From: Adenophora triphylla var. japonica
Lineage: Eukaryota; Streptophyta; Magnoliopsida; Asterales; Campanulaceae
Direction of reading: 5' to 3'
DNA: 64,000 bases
Assembly (NCBI GenBank): GCA_022495995.1
Contig: JAFEMH010000340.1
Coordinates: 236,001-300,000 of the forward strand
Part shown: positions 55,006 to 64,000 of the stretch, piece after piece
How positions within the stretch are numbered: the stretch's first letter is position 1
How the letters are laid out: each line of letters opens with the position of its first letter
Translations under genes and position numbers: made by a program
Notes under the pieces: generated by a model
Seen by the model: only the letters and a program-made list of their open reading frames with translations
Told to the model about the DNA's origin: nothing
Databases searched by the model: none

Positions 55006-56364
55006 TTAGTTTGCTTGCGCAATGGCACCATTGTTGTCACAATAAAGTTCCACCGGATTAGTGATACTTGGAACAACTTCCAAGTCACTAATGAACTTCT
55101 TGATACAAACTGCCTCCTTAGCTGCATCGGATGCCGCTATATATTCGGCCTCAATAGTAGAATCAGTAATAGTACTCTGCTTGGAACTCTTCCAACATAT
55201 CGCACCTCCGTTAAGCATAAACACAAATTCCGACTGCGATCGAAAATCATCTTTTTCGGTTTGGAAGCTAGCATCTGTGTAACCTCTTACAACAAGATCT
55301 TCTTCCATCTCTCCAAATACCAAGAACGCATCCTTAGTCCTTCGTAAGTACTTTAGGATCGTTTTGACTGCCATCCAATAGTTCTCACACGGATCAGATT
55401 GGTAACGACTTGTCATGCTCAAAGCATACGAGACGTCGGGTCTAGTACAAATCATAGCGTACACGATAGAACTAATAGCCGAAGCATATAGAATATCGTT
55501 CATCCTCTTTCGTTCATCAGTTGTCTTAGGACACTGAGTCTTACTAAGAGTAACACCATGACCCATTGGCAAGTTTCCTCTCTTAGAATTTTCCATTTTG
55601 AATCTTCTAAGAACCTTGTCAATGTAGGTACTTTGACTCAAACCAATGATCCTCTTTGATCTATCTCTATAGTTCTTGATACCAAGAATGTAAGCGGCTT
55701 CACCCATATCTTTCATTGAGAAACACTTCCCTAACCAAGACTTGACAGTCTCAAGTGCAGGAATGTCATTTCAATTGAGTAAGATATCATCGACATACAA
55801 TAAGATAAATAGCACAACGCTCCTACTGAATTTCATGTATACACAAGGTTCATCTTCGTTCTTGATAAAACCAAACTCTTTGATTTTCTCATCGAACCGA
55901 AGATTCCAACTCCTAAAATCTTGCTTCAATCCATAAATGAATCTTTGCAACTTGAACACCTTACTAGAATTTTGTGGATCTACAAAACCTTCGGGTTGTG
56001 TCATATACACATCCTCAAGCAGTTTTCCGTTAACGAAAGCGATTTTGACATCCATTTGCCATATCTCATAGTCATAATATGCGGCTATGGCAATCAAAAT
56101 TCTAACAGACTTAAGCATGGCAACAGGCGAGAAGGTTTCATCATAGTCTACACCATGAGTTTGCCTATATCCCTTTGCCACAAGCCTAGCCGTATAAGTA
56201 TGCACCTTCCCATCCATGTCAGTTTTCTTCTTGAAAACCCACTTGCACCCTGTGGTTTTTACACCTTCGGGTGGCTCAATCAAGTTCCAAACTTGATTAT
56301 CCGACATGGATTGCAATTCGGACTTCATGGCTTCTAACCATTTATCCGAATCGGGATCGAACAT
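55006..56364 (-). pseudogene. Reverse transcriptase and RNase H of copia element 2
   Basis: RT starts at about 56364 with SDKWLEAMKSELQSMSDNQV. It includes CKWVFKKKTDMDGKV, QMDVKIAFVNGKLLEDVYM, YGLKQDFRSWNLRF and the catalytic LYVDDILL box (about 55800-55775). A break near 55770 leads to the thumb and RNase H (55716-55006), with GYTDASFQTEKDDFRSQSEF and ELYCDNNGAIAQAN. The end is degraded near 55010. Confidence 0.88.
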
Positions 56365-56534
56365 CGCCTCTTAATAGGAAGTAGGTTCGTCATTCTCAAT
56401 GACTTCCACTTCATTACTATCCGACATGAGAAATCCATATCTCTCGGGTGCGGATCGTAACCTATCCGATCTACGATGGACTTGTGGATCTTGAACCGGT
56501 TCCACAACTTCTTGTGGAGTTGGTTCAGTCTCTA

Positions 56535-57914
56535 CTATCGGTTCCATGTTATTTTCGGGTTCTTGAACTTCTTCAAGATTAATTTTACTCCCACTAGATG
56601 CTTTATTGAGAAACTGTTTCTAAAAAAAAGTACCATATTGAGCAACAAACACTTTGTTCTCAGCGCGGTTGTAAAGTAATACCCCTTGGTTTCCTTAGGG
56701 TAACCAACGAAAATAACCTTGTCAGATTTAGGTGCTAACTTATCAGAGTCAAGTCTCTTCACATAAGCTTTGAAACCCCAAATCTTCATAAAAGACAAAT
56801 TAGGTTTTCTTCCATGCCACATCTCATGTGGGGTCTTAGAAGCCGATTTAGTAGGGACTCTGTTCAGTGTGAATGCAGCAGTCTCTAATGCATGTCCCCA
56901 AAAGGATATAGGAAGGTCTACTTGACTCATCATCGAACGAACCATATCTAATAGGGTTCTATTCCTCCTCTCGGAAACACCATTCCATTGTGGCGTTCCG
57001 GGTGGAGTCAACTCTGAAACAATTCCACAGTTTTTGAGATGATTGTCAAACTCTTGGCTCAAATACTCACCACCATGATCGGATCGAAGTGCCTTGATTG
57101 TTTTGCTAAGTTGATTTTGTACTTCATTTTGAAATGTTCTAAACATCTCAAACGATTTACTCTTTGACTTCATCAGATAGACATAGCCATATCTAGATAA
57201 GTCATCAGTGAATGTAATGAAATACCGAAATCCTCCCCTAGCAATGCTGCTCATTGGTCCGCATACATCAGTATGTATTAGGCCCAATAAGTCACTAGCC
57301 CTTTCACTACTCTTAGTGTAGGGTGGTTTGGTCATTTTGCCCAATAAACAAGATTCGCATATCTCATATGATTCATAATCATGTGAGTCTAACATTCCAT
57401 CTTTGTGGAGTTTAGAAATGCGTTTCTCGTTTATATGACCAAGCCGGCAATGCCACATGAACGAGTTGTTCACGTCATTCGATTTAGACTTCTTGTCCAC
57501 ATGATAAACATTTTCAACACTATCTTGTTTCTCATAAACATCAAGAACATAGAGGCCATTAAATGAATTTGCAATACCATAAAGCATATCATTTAAATAA
57601 ATATAAAACTTTTTATTCGAAATAAGAAAATTATACCCCTCATTATCCAAACAAGAAACAGAAATAATATTCCTACTCAAATCCGGAACATAGTAACAAT
57701 TGTTCAAAATAAGTACTAAGCCACTTGGTAAAGTTACATCATATGTCCCTATGGCTAATGCAGTAACTCTTGCTCCATTCCCAACATGCAGGTCAACTTC
57801 ACCTTGTTTGAGTAGCTTCCTATTTCTCAGTCCATGCACATTTAAACAAATGTGAGATCCACATCCGGTATCTAATACCCATGAACTAGAAACAGAAAGG
57901 AATACATCTATCAT
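56535..57914 (-). pseudogene. Protease and integrase of copia element 2
   Basis: One open frame of 459 residues. The protease site is WVLDTGCGSHICLN at its start. The integrase zinc domain has MWHCRLGHINEKRI and CESCLLGKMTK. Core residues are in IHTDVCGPMSS, LRSDHGGEYLS and QWNGVSERRNRTLLD, so all three catalytic positions are present. The C-terminal KAYVKRLDSDKLAPKSDK segment and FVGYPKETKGY are typical of copia. The frame closes before RT, with a broken linker at 56365-56535. Confidence 0.88.
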
Positions 57915-57956
57915 ATAGATACCTGAAGTAGTAGCAATCGCATTGCTCTTCTTCGC

Positions 57957-58759
57957 CCTTAGGCCTTCCTTTTAAGCCTTGCAGTTGCGCTTCCAATGAC
58001 CAACCTCTTAGCAATGGTAGCAAACTGCATCCTTTTGAGATGCCTTGGGAGCCTCTTTGGCATCGGCAACTTTTGCCTTAGGTTTAGCAACACTTGCCTT
58101 ACCTTTGCCATCCTTCTTGAACCCTTTGCCTTTGTTAACCATTTAACACATTATCGGTTTTAGGCTTTCTGATATTCATCTCTGCGATTTTAAGCATCGC
58201 ATGCAATTTCGAGAGATTCTTATCCATGCCAGTCATGTGATAGTGCATAATAAAATGACTATAACTTTCAGGCAATGAATTCAATATCAAATCCGTATCC
58301 AAGCCTATTGAGATGCTCAATGTGACCCTTCATCTTAAGGACATGAGCTCCCACCGATTGCCCTTATTGCATCTTGCATGCAGTTAGGGACTTAACCACA
58401 TCATACCTCTCGTTTCTTACTTGCACTTGAAACATTTCCTTTAAGCGCTCAGCAAGATCAAATGCTGCATCTATGTGCTCAAGGTCCTTCTGAAGAGCCT
58501 TAGACATAGTGACTTGCATAAGGCATGCGACATCCATAGAATCATCATTATGTTTCTTATGTGCATCCATATCAGCCCTAGGAGCATTTGGAGCAGGTTG
58601 AGGTGGAATGGGTTCATTGAGAACGTACAGTTTCTTCTCTTGCTTCAGAACAATTCTGAGGCTTCTGATCCAATCAGAATAGTTTGTACCGTTCTCCTCA
58701 AGCTTGTCGTTCTCAAGGACAGATCTCAGTGACAGGGGTTGATTATTGTGTGTAGCCAT
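57957..58759 (-). pseudogene. Gag of copia element 2
   Basis: The ATG at 58759 gives MATHNNQPLSLRSVLENDKL, then NYSDWIRSLRIVLKQEKKLY, a retrotran_gag/UBN2-type domain. A break near 58364 is followed by DLILNSLPESYSHFIMHYHM (58320-58135) and a knuckle-like CYHC...GHWKRNC region near 57990-58030 that contains a stop. The in-frame ATG further upstream at 58816 is outside the conserved part, so I prefer 58759. Confidence 0.8.
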
Positions 58760-58816
58760 TCTACAATAAAATATGCAAACAATATAAACATATATCAATA
58801 TCAACACATTTATCAT

Positions 58817-59620
58817 CTAAGAGCAAATAATGTATTTCATAAATACTCCCACTAAATTATACACCTTCAAATACAAGCATGTATCATATAATCATAGTAG
58901 GCTAAGATCCATTTTTCACTTTATTTTGGTTTAACTGAGTCAATGCCCGAAATCAAGCTATTTAGGTAGAAACATCAATCATATCACTATATGACTCTCA
59001 GATCTTTTATGAGATTTCAATAGATATCACATATCAAAAGCATGTTTTAAATCTCATCTATGCCTTGGATCAAATCTCATTTGAAAGCATCAATTAAATC
59101 AAAACCTTTTTCAAACATGTGAGACATAGAACGATGCACCTAACTGAGTCAAAACTACATCAACCATTATCGCACCTTGATCACAAATTAAGATATAAGA
59201 TGCACCCAACTAAGTCGAAACTACATCAAATACCCTAAAATATCACAAGTGTTCTAATCAAGGAATGACATAAGATTTAAATATTTAGAAGGTTTTCAAC
59301 ATGTAACAAACATCGCATGGTTGTAACATAGATCTCATGTGAACATAATAATGAACATAGGACTTCACAAAATTTCATACAAATAGTTTGATTCAATTTT
59401 GAGAAATTACAAATCTAATTTTAATCATATTAAAAGATTAATAACCTATGTGATAAACTAATCTAATTAATTTATCATTAATCATGAAACATGGCATATC
59501 AAATATACTTGTTTTTCATAGAAACAAAACACATGAAATCTAGATCTATTTCATATCACATGGTAGCAAATAATCACATTAAATCTAGCATGCAATTTCA
59601 ATCCTAATCATGGCAAGACA
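58817..59620. other. Leader of copia element 2
   Basis: AT-rich untranslated leader between primer site and gag on the minus strand. No gene. Confidence 0.55.
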
Positions 59621-59634
59621 GGGCTCTGATACCA
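59621..59634 (-). other. Primer-binding site of copia element 2
   Basis: The minus strand reads TGGTATCAGAGCCC one base after the 5' LTR, an exact initiator tRNA-Met site. Confidence 0.92.
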
Positions 59635-59635
59635 C

Positions 59636-61275
59636 TGTTGGGTTTTGGGGTTACAAACGCAGCGGAAGATTTAATTTTAACATCAAAACCCTAGCCCTAA
59701 GATCCGTCTAGCATGAATAGATTAGAAATTAATATGAGATAGAATTTACATACCTTGAATGCGATGAAGTTTATCTTGAATTCGAATCTGAAAATCGAAT
59801 CTCAAAACGAATATCAAAACCATTGATGAACGTTTTGATCTTCTCCTTGTTCTTCAATGTGTTGAATTGATCCAAGCCTTAGGTGATAACGTAACCACCC
59901 TCTAATGGTAATCCACACGCGAACGAACCAAGAACACCTTCTTGTTGGATTGCTAGATGATCCTCTTGATTATTGAAACACTTTTCAATAATCTATGGCT
60001 GATTATGGAATTGAATCTAGGGTGTTTTGATCTTTGATTCTCAATCAAAATCAAGGAATTTGTGTTTCCAAGGGCCCTAAATTTGTATGTGACTGCTGGG
60101 GAAAAAGGACCTATTTATACTTTGTTAATAGCCCTAACAATTAGGGAGAAAAGTCCTTTTTCGATGCAAAAACGGATTGCTGAAACGGGCATGGGCGGTC
60201 ACCCACCAAGGGTTGGGCGGTTGCCCAGTTGTACAACGCTTAATCCTTCTTCGAATATCCCATATGGGCGGTCGCCCACATGGGGATGGGCGGTCGCCCA
60301 CCTGTACTGTCCCCAATGCACTATTTTCGAATTCCACATGAGCGGTCGCCCTTATCCACTTGAGCGGTTGCCCAAGTCAACGTTTGACTTGTGGGTGGTC
60401 GCCCATGGTGAACCTCGGCGGTCACCCATGTGTCCAGAATCCATAATTTCATTCCGAATCAAATTCGTTCTTTGTGTGTGACCCAAAAGGAATTATATTA
60501 TGTTGGTAGTGAGTCGAAACATCGACCTTAAAAGACATAAGTGACTTTTAGCAAATCATTATGTCCATCCAATTAATATAACATCAAGACTTGATTCATC
60601 AATAGATCCAATGTTATAATCCCTTTGTCCACGATGTCCTATTGAACATGAGTCATGGTCTATGTCAACTCATTCCGTTCAATGCTTTCTCGATTCCGAA
60701 TATGTTGATAATGCAAATGCATTTGATCTCTATCAAATCACTTGAGTGCGGCCACACATTTCATCAACATCATTCATCGAGGGGCTCAAGCAAACATCTC
60801 TCTTTATAAGAGGGACAAATCCCATCTTGACTTATCATTTTTCCCTACATGATTCCAATCGTGCTAACATAGCCCTTATTGCTATCCGATTAAAGATAGT
60901 GTTAGACTATATTAAATACGATCTTCGTCATGTGGAAGACGATGATAATCTCAGGTATAAGGATTCAATAACACGACTATCATGAGATTTATTCATGACA
61001 ACATACCATGTCATAAATCTCATAAGCAGGTCATGTCCAATACTTGTTCTCTAGCAAGTATCCATAAGTGTAATGTGCATCATATGCATATAATCATTTC
61101 CATGATTATCCACTACCAACTTATACTAGTTGTTCTCAACAAATAGGGACGCAGTTCAATATAATAAACATGTAAACATATAGTGAACATAATAAATGCG
61201 CTATATAATAAATAATAAAGATGATACACAACGTTCAAGTCAATCATAACTATAGCCTAGGGCATTACACCAACA
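59636..61275 (-). repeat. 5' LTR of copia element 2
   Basis: 1640 bp, near-identical to 53153-54793. A minus-strand TATA box (TATAAATA) is at 60119-60112. Confidence 0.93.
60195..60425. promoter_or_regulatory. Array of eight GCG-RY-CGC dyads in four pairs (copia 2 5' LTR)
   Basis: Dyads start at 60195 and 60217, 60268 and 60290, 60342 and 60364, 60395 and 60418. Offsets within pairs are 22, 22, 22 and 23 bp; between pairs 51, 52 and 31 bp, exactly as in the partner LTR. Where the partner has a mutated core, this copy often has an intact one, and the reverse. Confidence 0.7.
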
Positions 61276-61280
61276 ACCCC

Positions 61281-62940
61281 ACCAACAGTCAACCACCCAA
61301 CCATTCCCTCTATGCCACCACTTCCTCCTCCCTGACCCCTCATCCCAACTGGCTTCTTGATAGCGGAGTGACACATCATGCCACAAATGACCTCAACAAT
61401 CTCTCTCTCCATTGTCCCTATGACGGCATCGTTGAACTCTTCATAGGCGATGGATCCAGGCTTCCTATCTCAAACATTGGTTCTACCTCTCTCCTTACTC
61501 CTTCCTCTTCTTTTAAACTTAATCATGTTCTTCATGTTCCTACTTTGTCTCGCAACATTATTTCTATCTCTAATCTGTGTCAAGATAACAATGCCTCTAT
61601 CACCTTCTCATCTAACTCTTTTGTTTTAAAAGACATTCACACCAGGGCAATCCTCCTCCAAGGTCATCCTAATTCCGACATCTATGAATGGCATCCATTC
61701 CACTCTGCTGTTCACTCCGCCTCCATCTCTTCCGCGTCTAGTTGGCATCATCGATTGGGTCACCCGTCATACTCCATTTTGCGTCATATGAGTAATAGTT
61801 TTCAACTAGAAATTCCTTGTTTTAGTGACTTTCATTGCAACTCTTGCGATTGTAATAAAAGTCATAAATTACCCTTTTATAATAATACTATTCGCTCCTT
61901 GGGTCCTCTTGATATTCTCTATAGTGATGTTTGGACATCCCCTCTTCTTTCTCATGATGGCTACAAATACTACATTATCTTTGTTGATCACTTTTCCAAA
62001 TATATTTGGTTTTATCCTCTTAAACATAAAAACGATGCCCTCACCATCTTCAACACCTTCAAACCCATGGTCGAAAAATACTTTGGTCGACCCATCAAAA
62101 CCATCTGCAATGACAATGGAGGTGAATAACTTGGTCTTCGCACCCTTCTTGCCTCCCATGGCATCCAACATATCACTTCCCCTCCCCATACACCTAAGCA
62201 CAACGGTTATTCCGAACGTCGTCATCGCCATATTGTTGAAACATGTCTTTCTCTCCTTACCCACTCTTCCATGCCTCGTACCTTTTGGACTCATGCCCAA
62301 TCCACCTCTTGCTACCTCATAAATCGTATGCCTACACCCACTCTAAACCTCCACTCTCCATTTTCAGTCCTCCACAAACACCATCCCAACTACCTCAAAC
62401 TTCGTAGCTTTGGGTGTCTCTGTTATCCATGGCTACGTCCCTACACCTCCCACAAACTCGATCTCTGCTCCACTCCTTGTGTCTTTGTTGGATACTCAGC
62501 TACTCAAAGTGCCTACTATTTCCTCGAACCCAACACTAACAAAATATACACATCTTGTCATGTCAAGTTTGTTGAGTCAGTCTTCCCCTTTGAATCTCGG
62601 TCCACTCCGCCCACTCCCACTCTCACGGTCAATGATTGGTGTGATGTCTCGCTTTCGCTTCTCCCTTCTCACTCCATTACCCAAAATCCATCAGGCCAAC
62701 CCTCCCCTTCAAACCAACCAGATATAGCCTCCCCAACTACCCACACACCTACCCCTCCGCCCCTGAACCATGTCCATCCAGCCAACCCGCGCGATCGCCC
62801 CTTAGAAGGGAGCGATCGCCCCCCTTCTCCAGTAACTTCGCGCGATCGCACCTCCCAACCGCGCGATCGCCCCCCTTCTCCAGTAACTTCACGCGATCGC
62901 CCCACCTCACCCGCGCGATCGCCCCCCAGTCCAGCAGCAT
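61281..62940 (+). pseudogene. Protease and integrase of copia element 3
   Basis: The protease site is WLLDSGVTHHATND (about 61341-61382). The integrase zinc domain has SWHHRLGHPS and CNSCDCNKSHK. The catalytic core has LYSDVWTSPLLS, ICNDNGGE and, after an in-frame stop at 62127-62129, HNGYSERRHRHIVE. From 62271 the frame continues with FWTHAQSTSCYLINRMP and CVFVGYSATQSAYY, then a Pro- and Arg-rich linker encoded by the dyad array (62791-62922). Confidence 0.87.
62791..62922. repeat. Array of six GCGATCGC dyads in three pairs within the copia 3 coding region
   Basis: Dyads start at 62791 and 62812, 62842 and 62863, 62893 and 62915. Offsets within pairs are 21, 21 and 22 bp; between pairs 30 and 30 bp, so pairs repeat every 51 bp. 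All six cores are the perfect palindrome GCGATCGC. In frame they encode repeats of SRDRP and SPVTSRDR type between integrase and RT. Confidence 0.85.
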
Positions 62941-62949
62941 CATTCCCCT

Positions 62950-64000
62950 TCCTGATGCCTTACCACCTTCCGACCCAGTTACTCGATCCCAAAACAACAT
63001 ACACAAGCCAATCCAAAAATTAAACCTACACGCCACCCTTCAAACCAACGAACCATCCACCATTACCCAAGCCCTCAAAAATCCCCTATGGCACAATGCC
63101 ATGCAAAAAGAGTTTGATGCGCTCTTACAGAACAACACATGGGATCTAGTACCTCCCTCACCTTCTCAGAATCTTGTTGGTTGCAAGTGGATTTACAGAA
63201 CCAAGTACAACCCCGATGGATCCATAGATCGACGTAAAGCTCATCTTGTTGCCAAAGGATTCCATCAACGTCCGGGTATCGATTACTTGGAAACCTTTAG
63301 CCCGGTTGTCAAACCCACTACGGTATGTACTATTCTCACACTTGCCACTATTCACGGATGGCCTCTCCGCCAGGTTGATATCAATAATGCCTTTCTTCAA
63401 GAAACTTTGACTGAAGACGTATTCATGAGTCAACCACCCAGTTTTCTTGATCCGGCCAATCCATCCTATGTTTGCAAGCTACGCAAAGCTATCTATGGGT
63501 TGAAACAAGATCCTCGGGCATGGTACAATGAGCTTCGATCATATCTACTCCAACTTGAGTTCAAAAACAGCATCTCGGACTCCTCTCTATTCATCTTGCA
63601 TCATCATCGTGGTATCATCTATCTCTTGGTCTATGTTGACGACATCATCATCATCAAGGCCCACCATGACATAATATCCTCCTTCATCATACAGTTCTCT
63701 TCTCGATTTTCACTTAAGGATCTTGGGGCTCTATCATATTTTCTTGGAGTAGAAGTTCTGCCACACGCCCGAGGGATCATACTTAGTCAACAGAAATACA
63801 TCACTGACTTACTAGAACATACCAACATGTTGGAGGCCAAACCGGTTCCTACACCTATGGATCCTCAAGCCCCCCTCTCGGCTCACCGAGGAACTCCCTT
63901 GGCCGATCCTTCTGAGTATCGGGTTCTAGTGGGTGGCCTGCAGTATTTATCCTTGACACGACTTGATGTCTCCTTTGCCATCAATCGTCTATCTCAATTC
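62950..64000 (+). CDS. Reverse transcriptase of copia element 3 (partial, runs off the window)
   Basis: The open frame from about 62950 reads VTRSQNNIHKPIQKLNLHAT, then NTWDLVPPSPSQNLVGCKWI, QVDINNAFLQETLTEDVFMS and YGLKQDPRAWYNELRSYLLQ. The catalytic YVDDIIII is at about 63634-63657, followed by PVPTPMDPQAPLS and RLDVSFAINRLSQF at the edge. No stop is seen through 64000. It is in a different frame from the upstream integrase frame, so a shift lies near 62940. The first Met in frame is at 63101. Confidence 0.9.

Larger units (their letters stand above)
53153..61275 (-). mobile_element. Ty1/copia element 2, 8123 bp, minus strand, perfect target duplication
   Basis: LTRs 53153-54793 (3') and 59636-61275 (5'), both TGTTGG...CCAACA. 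The duplication ACCCC is at 53148-53152 and 61276-61280. On the minus strand the order is primer site (initiator tRNA-Met), gag, protease, integrase, RT, RNase H, polypurine tract. It inserted into gag of copia element 3. The LTRs are long (1.64 kb) and carry eight dyads each. Confidence 0.95.
52870..64000 (+). mobile_element. Ty1/copia element 3, split by copia element 2 and cut by the right edge
   Basis: The gag end (52870-53152) and the rest of pol (61281-64000) read on in the same frame type once copia element 2 (53153-61275) and one ACCCC duplication are removed. No LTR precedes the gag fragment; a Tat LTR lies directly upstream, so the 5' end is lost. RT continues past the window. The protease and integrase style suggests the Ale/Retrofit-like group. 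Confidence 0.85.

Noticed and set aside
29122..62922. The GC-rich octamers as cloning-linker or vector contamination, since they match NotI and AsiSI sites
   Set aside because: They occur in ordered pairs with varied cores and family-specific flanks within complete transposons, which linkers would not produce.
62669..63036. Minus-strand Arg- and Gly-rich frames over the copia 3 linker
   Set aside because: They arise from the symmetric dyad array and are shadows of the plus-strand polyprotein.

Overview
This window is a repeat-dense stretch of a flowering-plant nuclear genome, most likely a eudicot. The evidence is plant-only transposon families (CACTA/TNP2, Tat/Ogre-type and other Ty3/gypsy, Ty1/copia, plant hAT, Stowaway MITEs, a tRNA-derived SINE) and a spliced plant HD-Zip class I gene. 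There are no bacterial operons, rRNA genes or CRISPR arrays. The species cannot be fixed from the sequence alone.

Layout, left to right. 1-9855: 5' end of a minus-strand Tat-type gypsy element, split by a complete CACTA transposon (1347-8900, GGT target duplication). 10923-19753: a Stowaway-like MITE split by an 8.5 kb Tat-lineage gypsy element (11149-19689, GTTTG duplication). That element carries a degraded antisense ORF and, at its primer-binding site, a copy of an entire tRNA-Glu. 20581-25909: gypsy element 2 (GTAAT duplication). 25940-29347: hAT transposon with an intact 742-residue transposase (8-bp duplication). 29378-29585: small hAT-type MITE. 30084-32399 (minus): the only host gene, an HD-Zip I transcription factor with three coding exons; a SINE and a decayed MITE lie in intron 1. 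34772-40999: copia element 1 (TATAT duplication). 41127-41408: Stowaway MITE. 41743-46841: gypsy element 3. About 47200-47590: LTR remnant. About 47595-50990: 5' end of an Ogre-like element. About 50990-52812: 3' end and LTR of another Tat element. 52870 to the right edge: copia element 3, split by copia element 2 (53153-61275, ACCCC duplication).

The most unusual signal is a shared array of short CpG-rich dyads with core GCG-RY-CGC. It is found in five elements of unrelated type: the LTRs of gypsy 2, copia 1 and copia 2, the hAT 3' region, and the coding region of copia 3. The dyads come in pairs 21-23 bp apart (32 bp in the hAT), about two or three helical turns. In the LTRs the pairs are usually separated by 50-52 bp. 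In all three LTR families the array lies about 70-110 bp upstream of a TATA-like box. Gypsy 2 and copia 1 also share an AGTYTCGG motif exactly 17 bases upstream of a dyad. This looks like a common promoter-proximal protein-binding grammar acquired by unrelated transposons; that function is inferred, not shown.

Most retroelement genes are broken by stops and one- or two-base indels, often at short G or C runs. That could be decay or consensus-sequence error. The hAT transposase and the HD-Zip gene are intact.
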